Origin: Monilinia fructicola
Taxonomy: Eukaryota > Ascomycota > Leotiomycetes > Helotiales > Sclerotiniaceae
Assembly (NCBI GenBank): GCA_008692225.1
Contig: VICG01000002.1
Coordinates: 2,463,501-2,527,500 of the forward strand
DNA length: 64,000 nucleotides
Direction: 5' to 3'
The notes under the pieces were generated by a model, which had not been told where the DNA came from, made no database searches, and saw nothing but the letters and a program-made list of their open reading frames with translations. Below, piece after piece: positions 1-11,602 of the stretch; position 1 is the stretch's first letter, and every line of letters starts with the position of its first letter. The position numbers and the translations under genes are program-made.

Positions 1-193
1 CTCCTTTGCGGACAATTATTATTAAGTCTCTAATTACACTCCTTACTCCATCATCATTTTAGTGACCACAAGATGATTCATATCACTGTCCAGTCTATCA
101 CACATTGTTCCACAATCTAAAAATCCATCATCGCCAAACTTAGTTCTTGCTTTTGATATTCCGTACCATTCTTAATCACCACCTTCCGTCATA

Positions 194-2161
194 TTATAAT
201 GTCATCAAAATATGGCCATTGAAGTAGGTTTCCCAATCCTCCACAAATTTATCATACCGAACAAAGTCAGCAGTATTGTGAATGCCGGATTGTGCAAACC
301 TAAACAATCGACGAATCCAAACACCTCTAAAGTAGGTGTCATTCAAGTAAGTGGGGTCTGCTTGCTGCATAAGTCGGTCGAAATGGCGCTTTATGGTAAG
401 CTCCTCTTCGGTGAGTGCGCGCTCTGGTGGGCAATCACGATTTCCATCCCATGAATATGTACGTTCAGCTTCATCAAACCAAAGCCAATTTCTTGGTACT
501 CGGGTGAGAACACGAGGGATTGACTTGGCACCATCCCAATCGATGACCCCGGTGACCTTCCATCCACTGCTTGTAGTTCCTGTTTGAGCAGCAGTGATAT
601 CCGAAGCATCATCTGTGACGATAAACTTGTCTTCATCAACATTGCAGTTGGCATGATCAAGATTGGGTGGTTGTGTAAAGTTTGATGTTGAATCCATCTC
701 GGTAACGGTGGATGCTAGAGGCGACTCATCTTTATCAACGAGAATGTGTCGAGCACAAATATCCCAGTGCCACAGAACATTTATCTTGTCGGATGCCTTG
801 AAAAGTCCTGCTTGATCCATCTCCTCAACAATATCTAAAAGCTTGACCCATTTCAGAAGCATAGCAGGGCTAAGAATGTACTTCTTCTTTTGTTCATTGA
901 GCAAGTTGGAGAGAAGAGATGCGAGACTTTGCTGTTTGAGAGGCGAAGCGACTGTGGAGTAATTAAAGTCGAAGCCTGAAACTGTTGGCTTCAAAGTTGA
1001 GGGAGGGAGAGATGTAGAAGTCCATGGCAGAGGCTGTGTACCGGAAAGTACACCGGGATCCTCTAAAGTGATACCCTCCATATTAATGAAGAGTTGTGCA
1101 GCCACCGTTACAAGTTCAAGCTTTTCAGCAAGGGGAAGAGTGAAGAGCACATCTTGAAGGGGCTTTCCTGGAAGTCTCTCTTGTAGGACGTACTGAGACT
1201 TGATTACATTCGCGGTGGTGGTATCAATGGCTGCAATAGTTGGCGCACAAAGGAATTCAAATTGCCCAAGGAATAGAAGTGTAGCAACCTGGTCTCGAAT
1301 GGTATAGGCTTCTGATTCTTCAAGTACATGGCGTGGAACCCGCAAAACAAAATGTCGGTCTTCAGAATTTTGCGAAAATGTGAGACCAATGACCCTATTG
1401 TAGTCTCCACCATACATACGCTCCATATTCGATGGCTCACCGAATCCGATGTCTTGACAAAGTTGAATGACTTTCAACTTGTACGTATCAAATGGTTCCT
1501 GGTCAAATTCGTGGGTAGAAGATGCGCTTGACTGGTTTGAATAATTTGAGTTACCGGTAGATAGAATACCCTCATCGATATCAAAGTCATCTGGACAGTC
1601 ATCCTCACCATCAATATCTATATCTGCATCTAGCTGTCTTGTAATGATAGCTTCGACACTAGAATTGCTGGAATGACTTTGTTTGAAGTTTTCCATTATG
1701 ACCTCATCATCACTGTTAACACCATCAAAAATTAAACCAGGTGAAGAGGAATCCGAGGAATTCTTGGTTTTGGCGTTGTCAGTGTAATGAAGACCCATGT
1801 TAGATGGAGAGCACTGCGAGGAAGGAGCGCTTGGTTGAGTATTGCTGAAATCTCTGTGTGGTTCACTAGCAGAGGGTCCAGAAGTACTTTGAGTCCATCC
1901 ACCTTTTATGCCCTTATCACCACGCTTGTGAATATTGGAGCTTTCAAAGCACTTGATGCTGTTGAATACGACTGTGCCTGGTGCTGAAGTACCGAGTGGT
2001 GTTGGGTCCAATGTTGGTTGGTCGAGTGTCGATGAATTACCGGAAGTTGAAGAGGTATATTTCGAAGACTGACCAAAAAGTATATGCACACATCTTGTGA
2101 TTTTCTGCGAGCGACTCTTAATGCCATTCCAAAGGCAACGTGAACGAGATATTTTTGCCAT
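194..2161 (-). CDS. APH/choline-kinase-like phosphotransferase domain protein
   Basis: A single 655-codon frame with no intron needed. Residues 1-220 are low-complexity, Ser/Thr/Asn-rich, with an acidic patch (DADIDIDGEDDCPDDFDIDEG). The second half has the look of the fungal aminoglycoside phosphotransferase (APH) superfamily. It contains a VLRVPRH segment that could carry the nucleotide-binding lysine-equivalent region, a catalytic-loop-like WHWDICARHILVD (normally HxDxxxxNxxxD), and GVIDWDGAK, the metal-binding counterpart of the kinase DFG. The loop has Asp and His where canonical members have Asp and Asn, so activity is uncertain. Such proteins are abundant in filamentous fungi and their substrates are mostly unknown. 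The start MAKISRS is the first ATG of the frame; a later start is possible because the N-terminus is not conserved-looking. It diverges from the OMA1 gene. Confidence 0.75.
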   Translation of the reverse strand: MAKISRSRCLWNGIKSRSQKITRCVHILFGQSSKYTSSTSGNSSTLDQPTLDPTPLGTSAPGTVVFNSIKCFESSNIHKRGDKGIKGGWTQSTSGPSASEPHRDFSNTQPSAPSSQCSPSNMGLHYTDNAKTKNSSDSSSPGLIFDGVNSDDEVIMENFKQSHSSNSSVEAIITRQLDADIDIDGEDDCPDDFDIDEGILSTGNSNYSNQSSASSTHEFDQEPFDTYKLKVIQLCQDIGFGEPSNMERMYGGDYNRVIGLTFSQNSEDRHFVLRVPRHVLEESEAYTIRDQVATLLFLGQFEFLCAPTIAAIDTTTANVIKSQYVLQERLPGKPLQDVLFTLPLAEKLELVTVAAQLFINMEGITLEDPGVLSGTQPLPWTSTSLPPSTLKPTVSGFDFNYSTVASPLKQQSLASLLSNLLNEQKKKYILSPAMLLKWVKLLDIVEEMDQAGLFKASDKINVLWHWDICARHILVDKDESPLASTVTEMDSTSNFTQPPNLDHANCNVDEDKFIVTDDASDITAAQTGTTSSGWKVTGVIDWDGAKSIPRVLTRVPRNWLWFDEAERTYSWDGNRDCPPERALTEEELTIKRHFDRLMQQADPTYLNDTYFRGVWIRRLFRFAQSGIHNTADFVRYDKFVEDWETYFNGHILMTL

Positions 2162-4438
2162 TTTGAGTATGGTGAAGGCAAAAGGCTATCTATAATCTCA
2201 CGAAGATCAAACAGTTCTTCAAAGTTGATGGTTGGTAGATAGAAGATGTTGTTTGGAAGATAGTTTTGTAGAAGGTAATCTTGTTGAGGAAAAGATAGAG
2301 AGTTTGAATAAAGGGAGTAATGATCTCTTAAGTAGAAGACGAAGAGATTATTGATTACCTAAGGACCTTGAAGTACGGTTCAGTGAATTGCAAACTTGTG
2401 CAGGTTCCTGATACGGCGCTTATATCTTGAAATTCTTACTCTTGTTCACTATTTGTTTTCGTTTTCTTTGTCACCGTTGGTTATTGTATTTCTTCATCAT
2501 AATCAATTACGGTTCTTCCATTCGAGCATGCGCGTTTCTTCGCTTATGGTTCACAGTTCTCAAGTTCGCGCATGAGCAAAGCATACGGTCACAACTATTA
2601 ATGAATAAGATCCCATGCAACAAATCCAAAACAGGAACACAATAACGCTCTTGAGAATGTTGTCCAAGAAGAAGTTGCTACACCCTAAGTGGAATAGATA
2701 TGGCGCTGAATACAAGTATTGGGGAAATTATATGCGTACTCTGAGACAATGTCACAGTTTTGTTCAGCATATAGTCGTCCATTTATTATGTTCTAAGTTT
2801 TTCACAACGCTCAAGAATAGGCTTATAGAGAAATTCGGATTCTGCATAGAGAACTTGGGTTAGTGGACCAAGGTCGATGGAAAGTTTGGAGAACTGAAGC
2901 TCAAAATATTGAAACGATAGAAAAGAAGTTAGAGGAAGCAATCATTTTAGCAGGGCTAGTTCACAAGGCGGAAGTCGTGAGTATTAGTTGTGGGATCTTA
3001 GAGTATGACACAGCTCTACAAGTACAACTTGCAAGTGTCTCCAGATGACTATCTCACCCAGACTTTAGACGGCATACTGATCTTAGGTAGCCGTAGTCTG
3101 GAGTGAAATGAGGGACAAACATCCTGTCTTATGGGTAGAGTATTTTTCCAAACTAGAAAATGAGAACTTTGAGCTTCAGAGACTCGCACTTCAAGTCCAA
3201 GTACTTGATAGACGGCGCATACAGTTTGATATATGTGGCGGGAGAATCGAATTTCAACGACTTATCTGCGCTTGCAAATACCCATCGTCGAATTCTAACT
3301 TGAATATCTCTATTTGAGATTCATATATGGAAAAGCGCACTAGCTAGTGGCTGATGAGGGGACAAATGGGTCAACTAATTTTATATTCTAGCTAGACCAA
3401 AGATTTGAAAGTATCCTCGGATGTATGAAACAAATGAGTATTGAAGATTTTAAAACTGCAATAAAATTAATGGGAGAGATTGGGTAATGATCAGACAGTT
3501 CACATAGATTAGGACCAAATATGACGAAAGTGTAAACACTCTACCCTGAAATTAACAAGCCCACTGTGCTGCATACTTTCCACTACATCTCAATGAAGTG
3601 CGTTATCAAAGATGCTACAATATGCTTACAATTCTTCAAGCCCTGTTGTCGCTGAGGTTTGAGCACAACTGCGTCATTGCCAACCAAAGAGTTTCCTCGT
3701 TTAATTGTTTCAAAGATGACTTGCGTCTAAAATTGAAAGCTCACATACACACCATATGATCTAAGTGACATATCAAGTGGAAGTTTCAAGAGACTTTTCT
3801 GAAGCCCTAGTCTAAATTATCAATTGTCAAATCAAATGTCGAATTCTGTCGGGAAATGGATCATGTGATATTGAGTTGCTGTACGAATAATACGTCTAAC
3901 CGTATTGGGCGTACTAGCACCTCAAAAACGTCTATAAAGTCATCTGTTATTCCATAGATTACATAGAGAATAATAATAATGATTAACCAACAAAAGGATT
4001 AAGTACTTGCACTTTAACTGACCAAGTTTATACCAACAGATTCCTTAAAGGGACGTTGCTTTTTGGTATTCAGGGGTGCTTTTGAGTGAGTCTACTCGTA
4101 CTTGTAAGGTCACACGGAATGAAGGTAGAATTATCCGATCAATAATTAACAGGCTCAAAGCAGTGAGATAAGAGTGTAACATTGATTATTCATCTACATG
4201 TTCCATTGGCGCCCTGGCAGATATAGAAAGCAAGGGAGGTTGTTGGTCGAATATTATTTGCTGACATGCATCTCGCTTGCTGGTGGCTTCGGCGAGACAC
4301 TCTAGAGAGCAATTGCGGTAATACAATCCTCAACCACCTCTCAACCCCCGCCTCTTGTCCGCTTGATCATGGCCACAGTATTCACATTTTAAAAATACAT
4401 ACAGAGCATGCGTTAGTATACTGGATCCTCGTGATTTT
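2162..4438. other. Intergenic stretch with cryptic coding fragments
   Basis: This is 2.3 kb between two divergent genes. Most of it is AT-rich with no long frame. Between about 2850 and 3303 (+ strand) several short frames read like protein: one starting MTQLYKYNL at 3005 and running to 3106, another from 3187 to 3303 (HFKSKYLIDG then AYSLIYVAGE), and a third in a different frame at 2863-3048. They lie in different frames without obvious splice sites joining them. They may be a decayed gene or a gene broken by sequence errors. I do not recognise the protein. Confidence 0.35.
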
Positions 4439-5746
4439 ATGATGCCACCTTCGTACCTTACAGTTCTCTTGAGAGGCTCAAGGCGGGCAACTCTGGGGTT
4501 GTTTCACAGCTCTTGTACACAGAGTTCGTTTTCCACACATCAACAACGGTCATTTCGGTCTCAAATCCATGCGGTGTACAAAGCAGTCTACGAGCAACGC
4601 AGAGTGATACCGGAAAAGAAAGACCCAAAGAAAGAGGAGTACTCCTTGAAGAAGCTTAAAGAGGCATTAGCTGATAGTCGAGAGACTAGATCTCCTCTAC
4701 AACATGTATTCTATAGATTTCAGTTGGTCAGTGACTTTTACAAAAACTGGACGCGCACCCCACAAGCAACTGGCAAGACACACTTTAGAGGGCGAGGGTT
4801 CTTGGGACCCCATACACCGGAAGTCAAGAGGGCCAGAGGAATAGCTGAGAGACTGTTTCTCGTTCTACCGGATGATCATATCTTCAGGCGTGTAGAGGTT
4901 GTAAGAAATCCTGGTTCGTCCTTTTCCACTCCCAAAGACAGCAGCCGTGCCTGACATGATGCTTGCACAGGCGGCTATAATGCATGTGCTACTTGGGATG
5001 GGGTTATCATATTGGACCTAGGAATTCTCAATTTCACATATAGTGATAGCCTTCTAGCTTGTCTTATAGCTCATGAGATGGCTCATCATTTGCTGAACCA
5101 CAACAAACAAAGATCAACACTTTTGAAGATATCGAAGTGGTGCCTCACTTTCCAGGCGTTTTACACTGATCTGACGTCTTTCCCTTTGGTTTTCCTGGAG
5201 AGGGCAATCGCCGTGCAGCATCTCGAATATCGCAAGATGTGTAGAGCTCACGAGTTTGAAGCTGATGAAGAAGGCATGATGATTATGTCGCGGGCTAATT
5301 ATAACTGGAATGCTTGTATCAAATTCGTCGAGAATAAGATCGAGTGGGAAAAAAAGGCTAATATAAGAAATGAGGACAGTGCGAACCCCGCATTGAGCAC
5401 GCATCCTACAGTGAGACACATTCTAGCCACGTGAGACTCCCAGCTTATCATATTTATACAGTGGGAACAGAGATTAGAACGTTTGAAAGATTGTCGCTCT
5501 CGAAGAGCGGGCGAGGTAAAACTTTGGTGGAAAGAAAATCAGCTAGCAGTATTCGATCGGAAAGAGCGTCTAGAAGCAGAAAAAAAGGAAATGAAGTTGG
5601 CGCAGAATAGAAAGCGGGAGTTGATTGCTCAGGCAAAACGTATATCGCGCGCTGCTCTCTCATCGGAAAGCTCAAACAAGCAAACTGCTAAAGAGGAGAG
5701 AGAAAAGGGGCTAGGGCGGCAGTCTGGTTCTCTCCCACCCGAATAG
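4439..5746 (+). CDS. OMA1: Mitochondrial inner-membrane metalloprotease OMA1 (M48 family)
   Basis: I infer three exons: 4439-4913, 4971-5410 and 5462-5746, giving 399 aa. Intron 1 begins GTTCGT and has a CTGAC branch site before CAG; intron 2 begins GTGAGA. The N-terminus (MMPPSYLTVLLRGSRR) is basic and hydroxylated, as expected of a mitochondrial presequence. The zinc motif HEMAHH sits at about residues 193-198, with the third-ligand region HEFEADEEG downstream and the family's C-terminal STHP...R motif re-formed exactly across intron 2. In yeast and animals OMA1 is a stress-activated peptidase of the inner membrane that cleaves dynamin-like and other membrane proteins. After the STHP motif there is a long Lys/Glu-rich, probably helical tail of about 90 residues. 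Either of two adjacent ATGs could start it; the first is used. No frame break was seen. Confidence 0.88.
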
Positions 5747-7826
5747 TATGCAGCCTGAAGGATCTAAAAAGGGTATAAGAAAAAGATCCTGACAATTTGA
5801 TTCCGAACACTGCTCGGTAGCAGGCACATCTCTCCCTATTGAGGTTATCTTTACCTCCCAACAACTAGGTTCAGTCTTCAATCATGCAAGTTCTCCCCGA
5901 ACATATGAGGAACAAGCGCTAGTGATATGTCTGACCATAGAAATACGACCATAAATCACATGTACTGACTTTTTGAACTCATCAATATAGAGTTGAAATA
6001 TGCAAGTCTATCTCTCACCATTGCATTTCATAAATCAACATCTCAATCGCATTCATCTTTGTAACATTGACATCTAATCCCATTCCTAGCAACCCATCTT
6101 CAACCAATTTCCAAAATTCACCCCCCTTTGTATCTATACACCCAGTTTCAAGCGAAGAGAGACTCAAATAGACCTCCATAGTCAACGAGATATCATCATC
6201 CAGATCGCGTTCATTTTCTCTAACACTATTTCCTACAAACCATACAACTTCGACGACGAGTAATCAATTCCTCACTATGCGACGCAAGGAGATGGCCCAC
6301 AAAAAACAGGGTTGGATTTGGGCGAGATCGAAGAACTGATCTCTACAGCATGACACCTAAACTAATCATCTTGCAAGTCGACGTTTGAAACAGTATTCAG
6401 TTTCAACCCAACAGCCACCGCATCACACAAAAACACACAAATCATAATCTGCGCCGCAAAACATCAAAGTTTGTATGCGGGCGCGCAAAATTCACATCAT
6501 CTCACATCCATCGCTGCACCCCGTCTTTTCATACCGCCAAACTAGATCACTAGCCATCATACCAAATAACTCGCGTCGGACCGTAGACGTAGCACCAATC
6601 TCATCCCCCTCATCGGTACGCCCATCAATCTACTAAAGCCTCCTTCCCTCCCTCTCAGCACGGCGCCCAAAACTCATGTTCATCCCCATAACAATGACAC
6701 AACCAACCGCATTCACCGCGCCAATCATCACCCACTTCGTATACCCAACTACCATCCACACACCCCGTATACTTCGTCCTCCCCACCAAGATTTCAGCGA
6801 AACAGCTCAAATCCCCACTCATCCCACCATCCCCAAGCCTAAACCTCCCCGCCAGCATTAACCCCAGAGATCTCCCCAGCCACCCATCTCAACCCAGTAT
6901 TCACGATTAGGAAGGCGCTCCCCGCAAGCCATCCGGATCCATGGATATCCATCCCCCTACTAATCAGCATGAATATCCTCATCTTCATCGATATCGAGAT
7001 GCGCATACATCCCCATCCACATCTCCCCACCAACAAGAATCAATTGCAACCCCAGCCTTCCGCTCTCACTTAAATATCCGCTTTGCATACCCTGCCGACG
7101 CCATGCCCGATGGTGGCGTGCTAGTTGCGAGGTGGCCGGCGAGGAGACACCGACGTGAGATTGCGAAGAGGTTGATGTGGTGCGTGTGGTGTGGTGTGGT
7201 GTTATCGTTCAGGATGTGATGGGGAGTGATTCGTTGAGAGGGTAAGCAGTGGGGAATTGAATCGACTGTTGCTTTTTTTTTGGGGGGGGGGGGGGGTTAG
7301 CTTCTCAAGGTTGTGGATGAAGGTAGGATGCTTTCGGGGGGCTCGAGGGTAATTGGAGGGCTGGGAGGGGATAGGAGATGAAATGATGTGATGTGATGTG
7401 ATGAGGTGGGGGGAGATCTATGATGTCATCTTACTTTGATGTTATATTTGTGTATTTGTGGGATGGTCAGAGATGAGTGATGGGGAGGATGATCTAGAGA
7501 GGATACGGAAGGGGTGAACTTGGATCGAAGAAAGTGTGGGCCCGGGAGATGAGGAATGATCTTTCGAATCTAAATCTCCATGTTGAATATTAAAATGCAT
7601 CTCATCTAGACATTCCATCGCACGATCCAAAATCCAAATCTTCCCTGTAGTCCCGCCCATCGATCGCAACACCAAGTAAGCAATAAATAGTACTCGCCAG
7701 ATGTATACCCAAGCTCCAGCCCCAACCCCGAAGCCCAAAACCAAGAAGGGAAATAGCGATACGAAAGCGAAGCCCACCCAACTCCAAACCGACTTGCCGT
7801 AGTTCAACGCCCGCTCAACGCACCGC
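5747..7826. other. Intergenic stretch with membrane-like frame fragments on the minus strand
   Basis: About 2.1 kb. The left half is unremarkable. On the minus strand around 7110-6640 several overlapping frames encode hydrophobic segments (for example GSAFLIVNTGLRWVAGEISG and, in another frame, KWVMIGAVNAVGCVIVMGMN), as if a membrane-protein gene were broken by frame changes. A second hydrophobic frame covers 7807-7442 (VGFAFVSLFPFLVLGFGVG), immediately past the glutaminase stop. The stretch also has a T9G15 homopolymer junction at 7273-7296 and (GATGT)-like repeats near 7380. No complete gene can be supported. Confidence 0.35.
7273..7296. repeat. T9-G15 homopolymer junction
   Basis: A run of nine T is followed directly by fifteen G. 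Such tracts are hard to sequence and are a likely place for length error. Confidence 0.9.
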
Positions 7827-10093
7827 TCAAACCACCCCTAAACTCCCCAGCGCCAACCCCGCAAAATGGCCCCCCACGACCGGCCGCGCGATGAAGGTGA
7901 CCGGGAAATCCGCCACGCCGCCTGTTTTACTATCGTAGAAATCTGTTAGGGGCACACTGCTCTCACTTTTGGCCACGAACTGCGCGACCCTGTTTATCAT
8001 ATCTTTCTTCGTACTATCCTCAGCGATGCTCGCACACCAGATGTTCCAGTCGCTTTTCGTCCATGAGTTTCGAGAGTCGAGTGGGACGCCGTAGGTTTGG
8101 GCGATGGAGGGGTAGAAGTTGGATTGCATGGTGTAGATTGAGGGGGGGATGATGTGCAGGGAGAGGAGGGTGTCAGGGTAGAGGTTGTAGAGAAGTGAGT
8201 AGGAATCTGGGTTCGGGTTTGAGTAGGAGAGGGAGGTGTGGGGGAGGGTGGCGTTATCGATGACTGCGAGGTTAATCCATTGATCCACATAAGATTTGGC
8301 GATATTGCTATAGTTTGATGCAACGTCAGAGTGAGAGGTCAGATTTGCTATTTCAGCCATGGCAGCGATCCCGATGATGCCTTTCAACGCTAGGTTTGTC
8401 TGGTTGACCAATGGACCTGCAAAATCATCGGTGCTGAGTTGGGAAGCGGGGACCAAAGCAGAGGCGATAAGATATTGTGTCCATTGATCCAAGATTGGAT
8501 AATGGTCTTTGAGAAATTGACTGTCGTTGCTAGCGCGGTAATAGGAGAGACTCATAATAAGCATATTGCCACATTCTTCAAGCGGCATCTCTTCATCATT
8601 GCCAGCTGTGTGACCGGTGGCATTTGGGTATGCGGATCCTAGATCGTGCATGCTGTAGGTGTTTGGGGTACTTGCCCGATTCCTGGTTTTCAAAAAGCGG
8701 TTTGAGGGCCAGCTTAAGGAGGAGCGGATTCGTGTAAAGGAGGATCGGGTGCATGGGAAAGAGTACGTCGACAGTTTGAACGTTCCCATCGGAGGAGATT
8801 TCTTTGACGAAGAGGTATGGATTTGAAGAGTCTCCTGCAAGTTGGGTAGCTCCAAAAGCTTGACGCGCGGAAAGGGAGGTGATGGTGAGGTAGTCTTGAC
8901 CGCCAAATGCAATCGAATCTGCACTGATCATGTTGTCAAAGATGTTAGAGTATCCGTAAGACGTACTCCAGTCATTGTAGAAGTATGAAAGGGCTTTTGT
9001 GTCGCTTGAGAAATATGATGTCCATAAGGAGGGTAAAGTGATATTACCACCGCTTCCATCAAACTGAATTGCATTCTCCTGAGCCAGCCCCAACACAAAC
9101 ACTGCCTCCTGAGACGTCTTCGTAACCGATCCAAAATCCCTCGCGAAACCGAAAACCGGAAAATCATCATTAATAGCTCGAAATTTTGAATCCTTCGTGT
9201 TCGGTAGCTTCCCTTCCATTTCAAAAGCTGCACGGACAGCCTTATCTTGTCCAGATTGATATGTGACATTAGTAGTATCTTGGGTAGCCCAGTACCAGTA
9301 TCCCCATTCGGCTTGCTCGTTGATTTCTGTAAATGCCAATTGCTCTTGTCGGTACACTCTATGGTATGCGATGTTATCACTCGTAACACCATAATCCCAT
9401 TGGGCTGTCGTAGTTCGATCACCTGAAACCCATTCTGATAACGTCAGTCAGCGGTGTCAAGAAGCTATGAGAAGCTCACTTACCAGCGGAAATATCTGTA
9501 TAGATAGACACATCATGACTGGCACCATCAGTTGATACCACATTCACATGCAAATAAGACATTGTCAATGATTGACGCTTCAAGTCGTGCGGGGTGAGAG
9601 GTGATAGAAAGGTAGCTGTCAAATTAATTTTCCCTCCGACATCAAAAGTGAATATACTTTTCGTTGAAGTATATTCAAACGAAGTCTGGTTTGCTTCTTG
9701 GAGTAGAGTCTTTTGATCAGCTGCGAACGGATATCCCATCCAAGTCGATGGTTCTCCATCTACTATCACAATTCCTGTCATTCCCATGATCTGGCCGCTA
9801 AAAGAAATTGTGTCAGCCTGTTTGCAATACATATACCTGGTAGTTGTTTGATGGCTACTCAAACAAGATAACACAACTCACTGCCAGAACCTATTCCACC
9901 TCAAAGCAAGACTATCTCCATTTTCTGGATCAGGAGCATTGGTCCCAAAAAGTTGCCAACTATTGAGGTAAGGCGATTTGACCATCAGGGGGGCAGCCGG
10001 TGGCCTCACAGGTTTGAATGTTCCCTGGGCATGACTAAAGCAAACAAATGTTGACAAAATTCCTAGAAGAATGAAGCGATGAAAGGATATCAT
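7827..10093 (-). CDS. gtaA: Secreted GtaA-type glutaminase (DUF4965/DUF1793 family), frame broken
   Basis: Three exons are inferred on the minus strand: 10093-9882, 9797-9484 and 9434-7827, with GTGAGT and GTAAGT donors. The product begins with a signal peptide (MISFHRFILLGILSTFVCFSHA) and continues into the family's PVRPPAAPLMVKSPYLNSWQ opening. Further conserved stretches are DGEPSTWMGYPF, WGYWYWATQ, YSMHDLGSAYPNATGH and, at the end, ARPVVGGHFAGLAL. The family comprises extracellular fungal glutaminases that convert glutamine to glutamate and ammonia. Exon 3 changes frame at about 8665-8668, where a run of four G (CCCC on the coding strand) has one base too many. Removing one base gives 710 aa, close to the usual length. 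No other break is needed, but a hydrophobic frame lies just beyond the stop. The break may be a sequence error or a recent inactivation. Confidence 0.85.
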
Positions 10094-11602
10094 TCTCGCA
10101 ACATTGGTCTAATAGTGATATGGATAGGCACCGGCAATGAATATCAACTCGATATTCGAAGTAAAAGTTTTGAAAAATAGCAAATGATGGCTCGATAGGT
10201 GAATTTCAACTCATAAATAAAGGCTGGTTTTGTAGACACTATATATCTGGCTATCTGATCCAGGAAACTAGCAAAAAGAGTACAAATCCAAAAGGGTAAT
10301 CACAAGAGAGAATGAAGTACCTAGCATAAGCCCACAGAAGTCGCATAGCCAAGAGAAAGAACGAAGGCAGTATATACGGTGCATGCATCGAGTTTCCATG
10401 CTCCCAATATATGACGGTGTGCTGGTGATCTGAAAATTACAACCTAATGCAGCTCCCGCGTAAGATCTACATCAAGAGTCAAGGCTCTATACGTACGAGC
10501 CAACGCAAAAACAATGGAATTAAGTGATTCTGCATAAGAAACCATGCAGACATAAGAGAGAGTAAACTTGCAACCTGACCATGGTGGAAATGAAGGATAT
10601 GATGTGAAGCATACCCCTAAAAGGCGGCTATGTTGCACATAAGTCCTGGGATTACATGGATTCCAATCCATAAGTATGAAAAAACGTTCCTAACATAGGT
10701 TCCAAAATCAAAACGCCTTGTCTGATTATGTGATATTAAGAAGGCTAGGGTGAAGATCAGATTCGAGATCAGATTTGGAACCAGGATATCATAAAGTGGA
10801 GGACTTGACATCATCAGCAAAATCAACCTTGTGCAGCCGCGAATGGAGTAGAAAAAACAACTCATACAAGCGGTCAGTATTCTTTCTGTTCTCAAGATCT
10901 GACGGCATCTGCAGTGGTTTCGTTCCTGACTATCCATGGATGATATGAGTATCCAAAGGAAGAAATGCGGATGACAATCACAACTCGGCTAAATCATAAG
11001 TGGGGCGAACGAAGTTCTATAGATTTATTGAAAAATATGGATTGGTGCTAGCCATGGAATCATGGCTTCTAATTGGCGAGGTGGATGTTTCCACTTTTAG
11101 TAGCCATTACTCGAATACCCAGTTACCAAAAGGGGGAACTTATTAATAACTCAGCCATTGAAATGCCTTACCAAGTACATTGCATGTACGATGGGTAGGC
11201 TACACACACACACAAATATATATATATATATATATATATAGCTTAGCTGACTGTCTTTGTGTGTTGTATTTGATATCAATTGTCGGCCCACTCCCTTCCC
11301 CCTTGATCTTCAAACGTCAGTGCCGCCAGCAACCAAACACAGATGACATTGTGCATAGCAATATGTGATAATGGGGCACAGAGGCAAATATCTTTTCTTC
11401 TCATAAGCACATCGCTTGAAGACGACATATGTTTGTTATGATTAGGAAAATAGCGAGAATAGGTTACTCCTGAACACCCGATATAAAGCGCTTAATTCAT
11501 TGAAGCCATTAAATCCTCGTAATTCCTGGAGAGCGATATGTAAGCTCGCCATAAAATCGTGATATCAAATTGCGCTACCCAACCCTCAAAATATGGGAAA
11601 AT
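10094..11602. other. Intergenic stretch, nothing coding supported
   Basis: This 1.5-kb stretch separates the glutaminase promoter from the Dsk2 3' end. It holds short minus-strand frames at 10444-10937 without recognisable features and a compound CA/TA microsatellite. I see no gene. Confidence 0.6.
11202..11240. repeat. Compound (CA)n-(TA)n microsatellite
   Basis: About six CA units followed by about twelve TA units, in the spacer upstream of the glutaminase gene and beyond the Dsk2 stop. Confidence 0.95.

Noticed and set aside
8650..8672. A 19-nt GT..AG segment that would repair the glutaminase frame if read as an intron
   Set aside because: Far shorter than any spliceosomal intron, and removing it deletes conserved residues; a one-base excess in the G4 run explains the data better.
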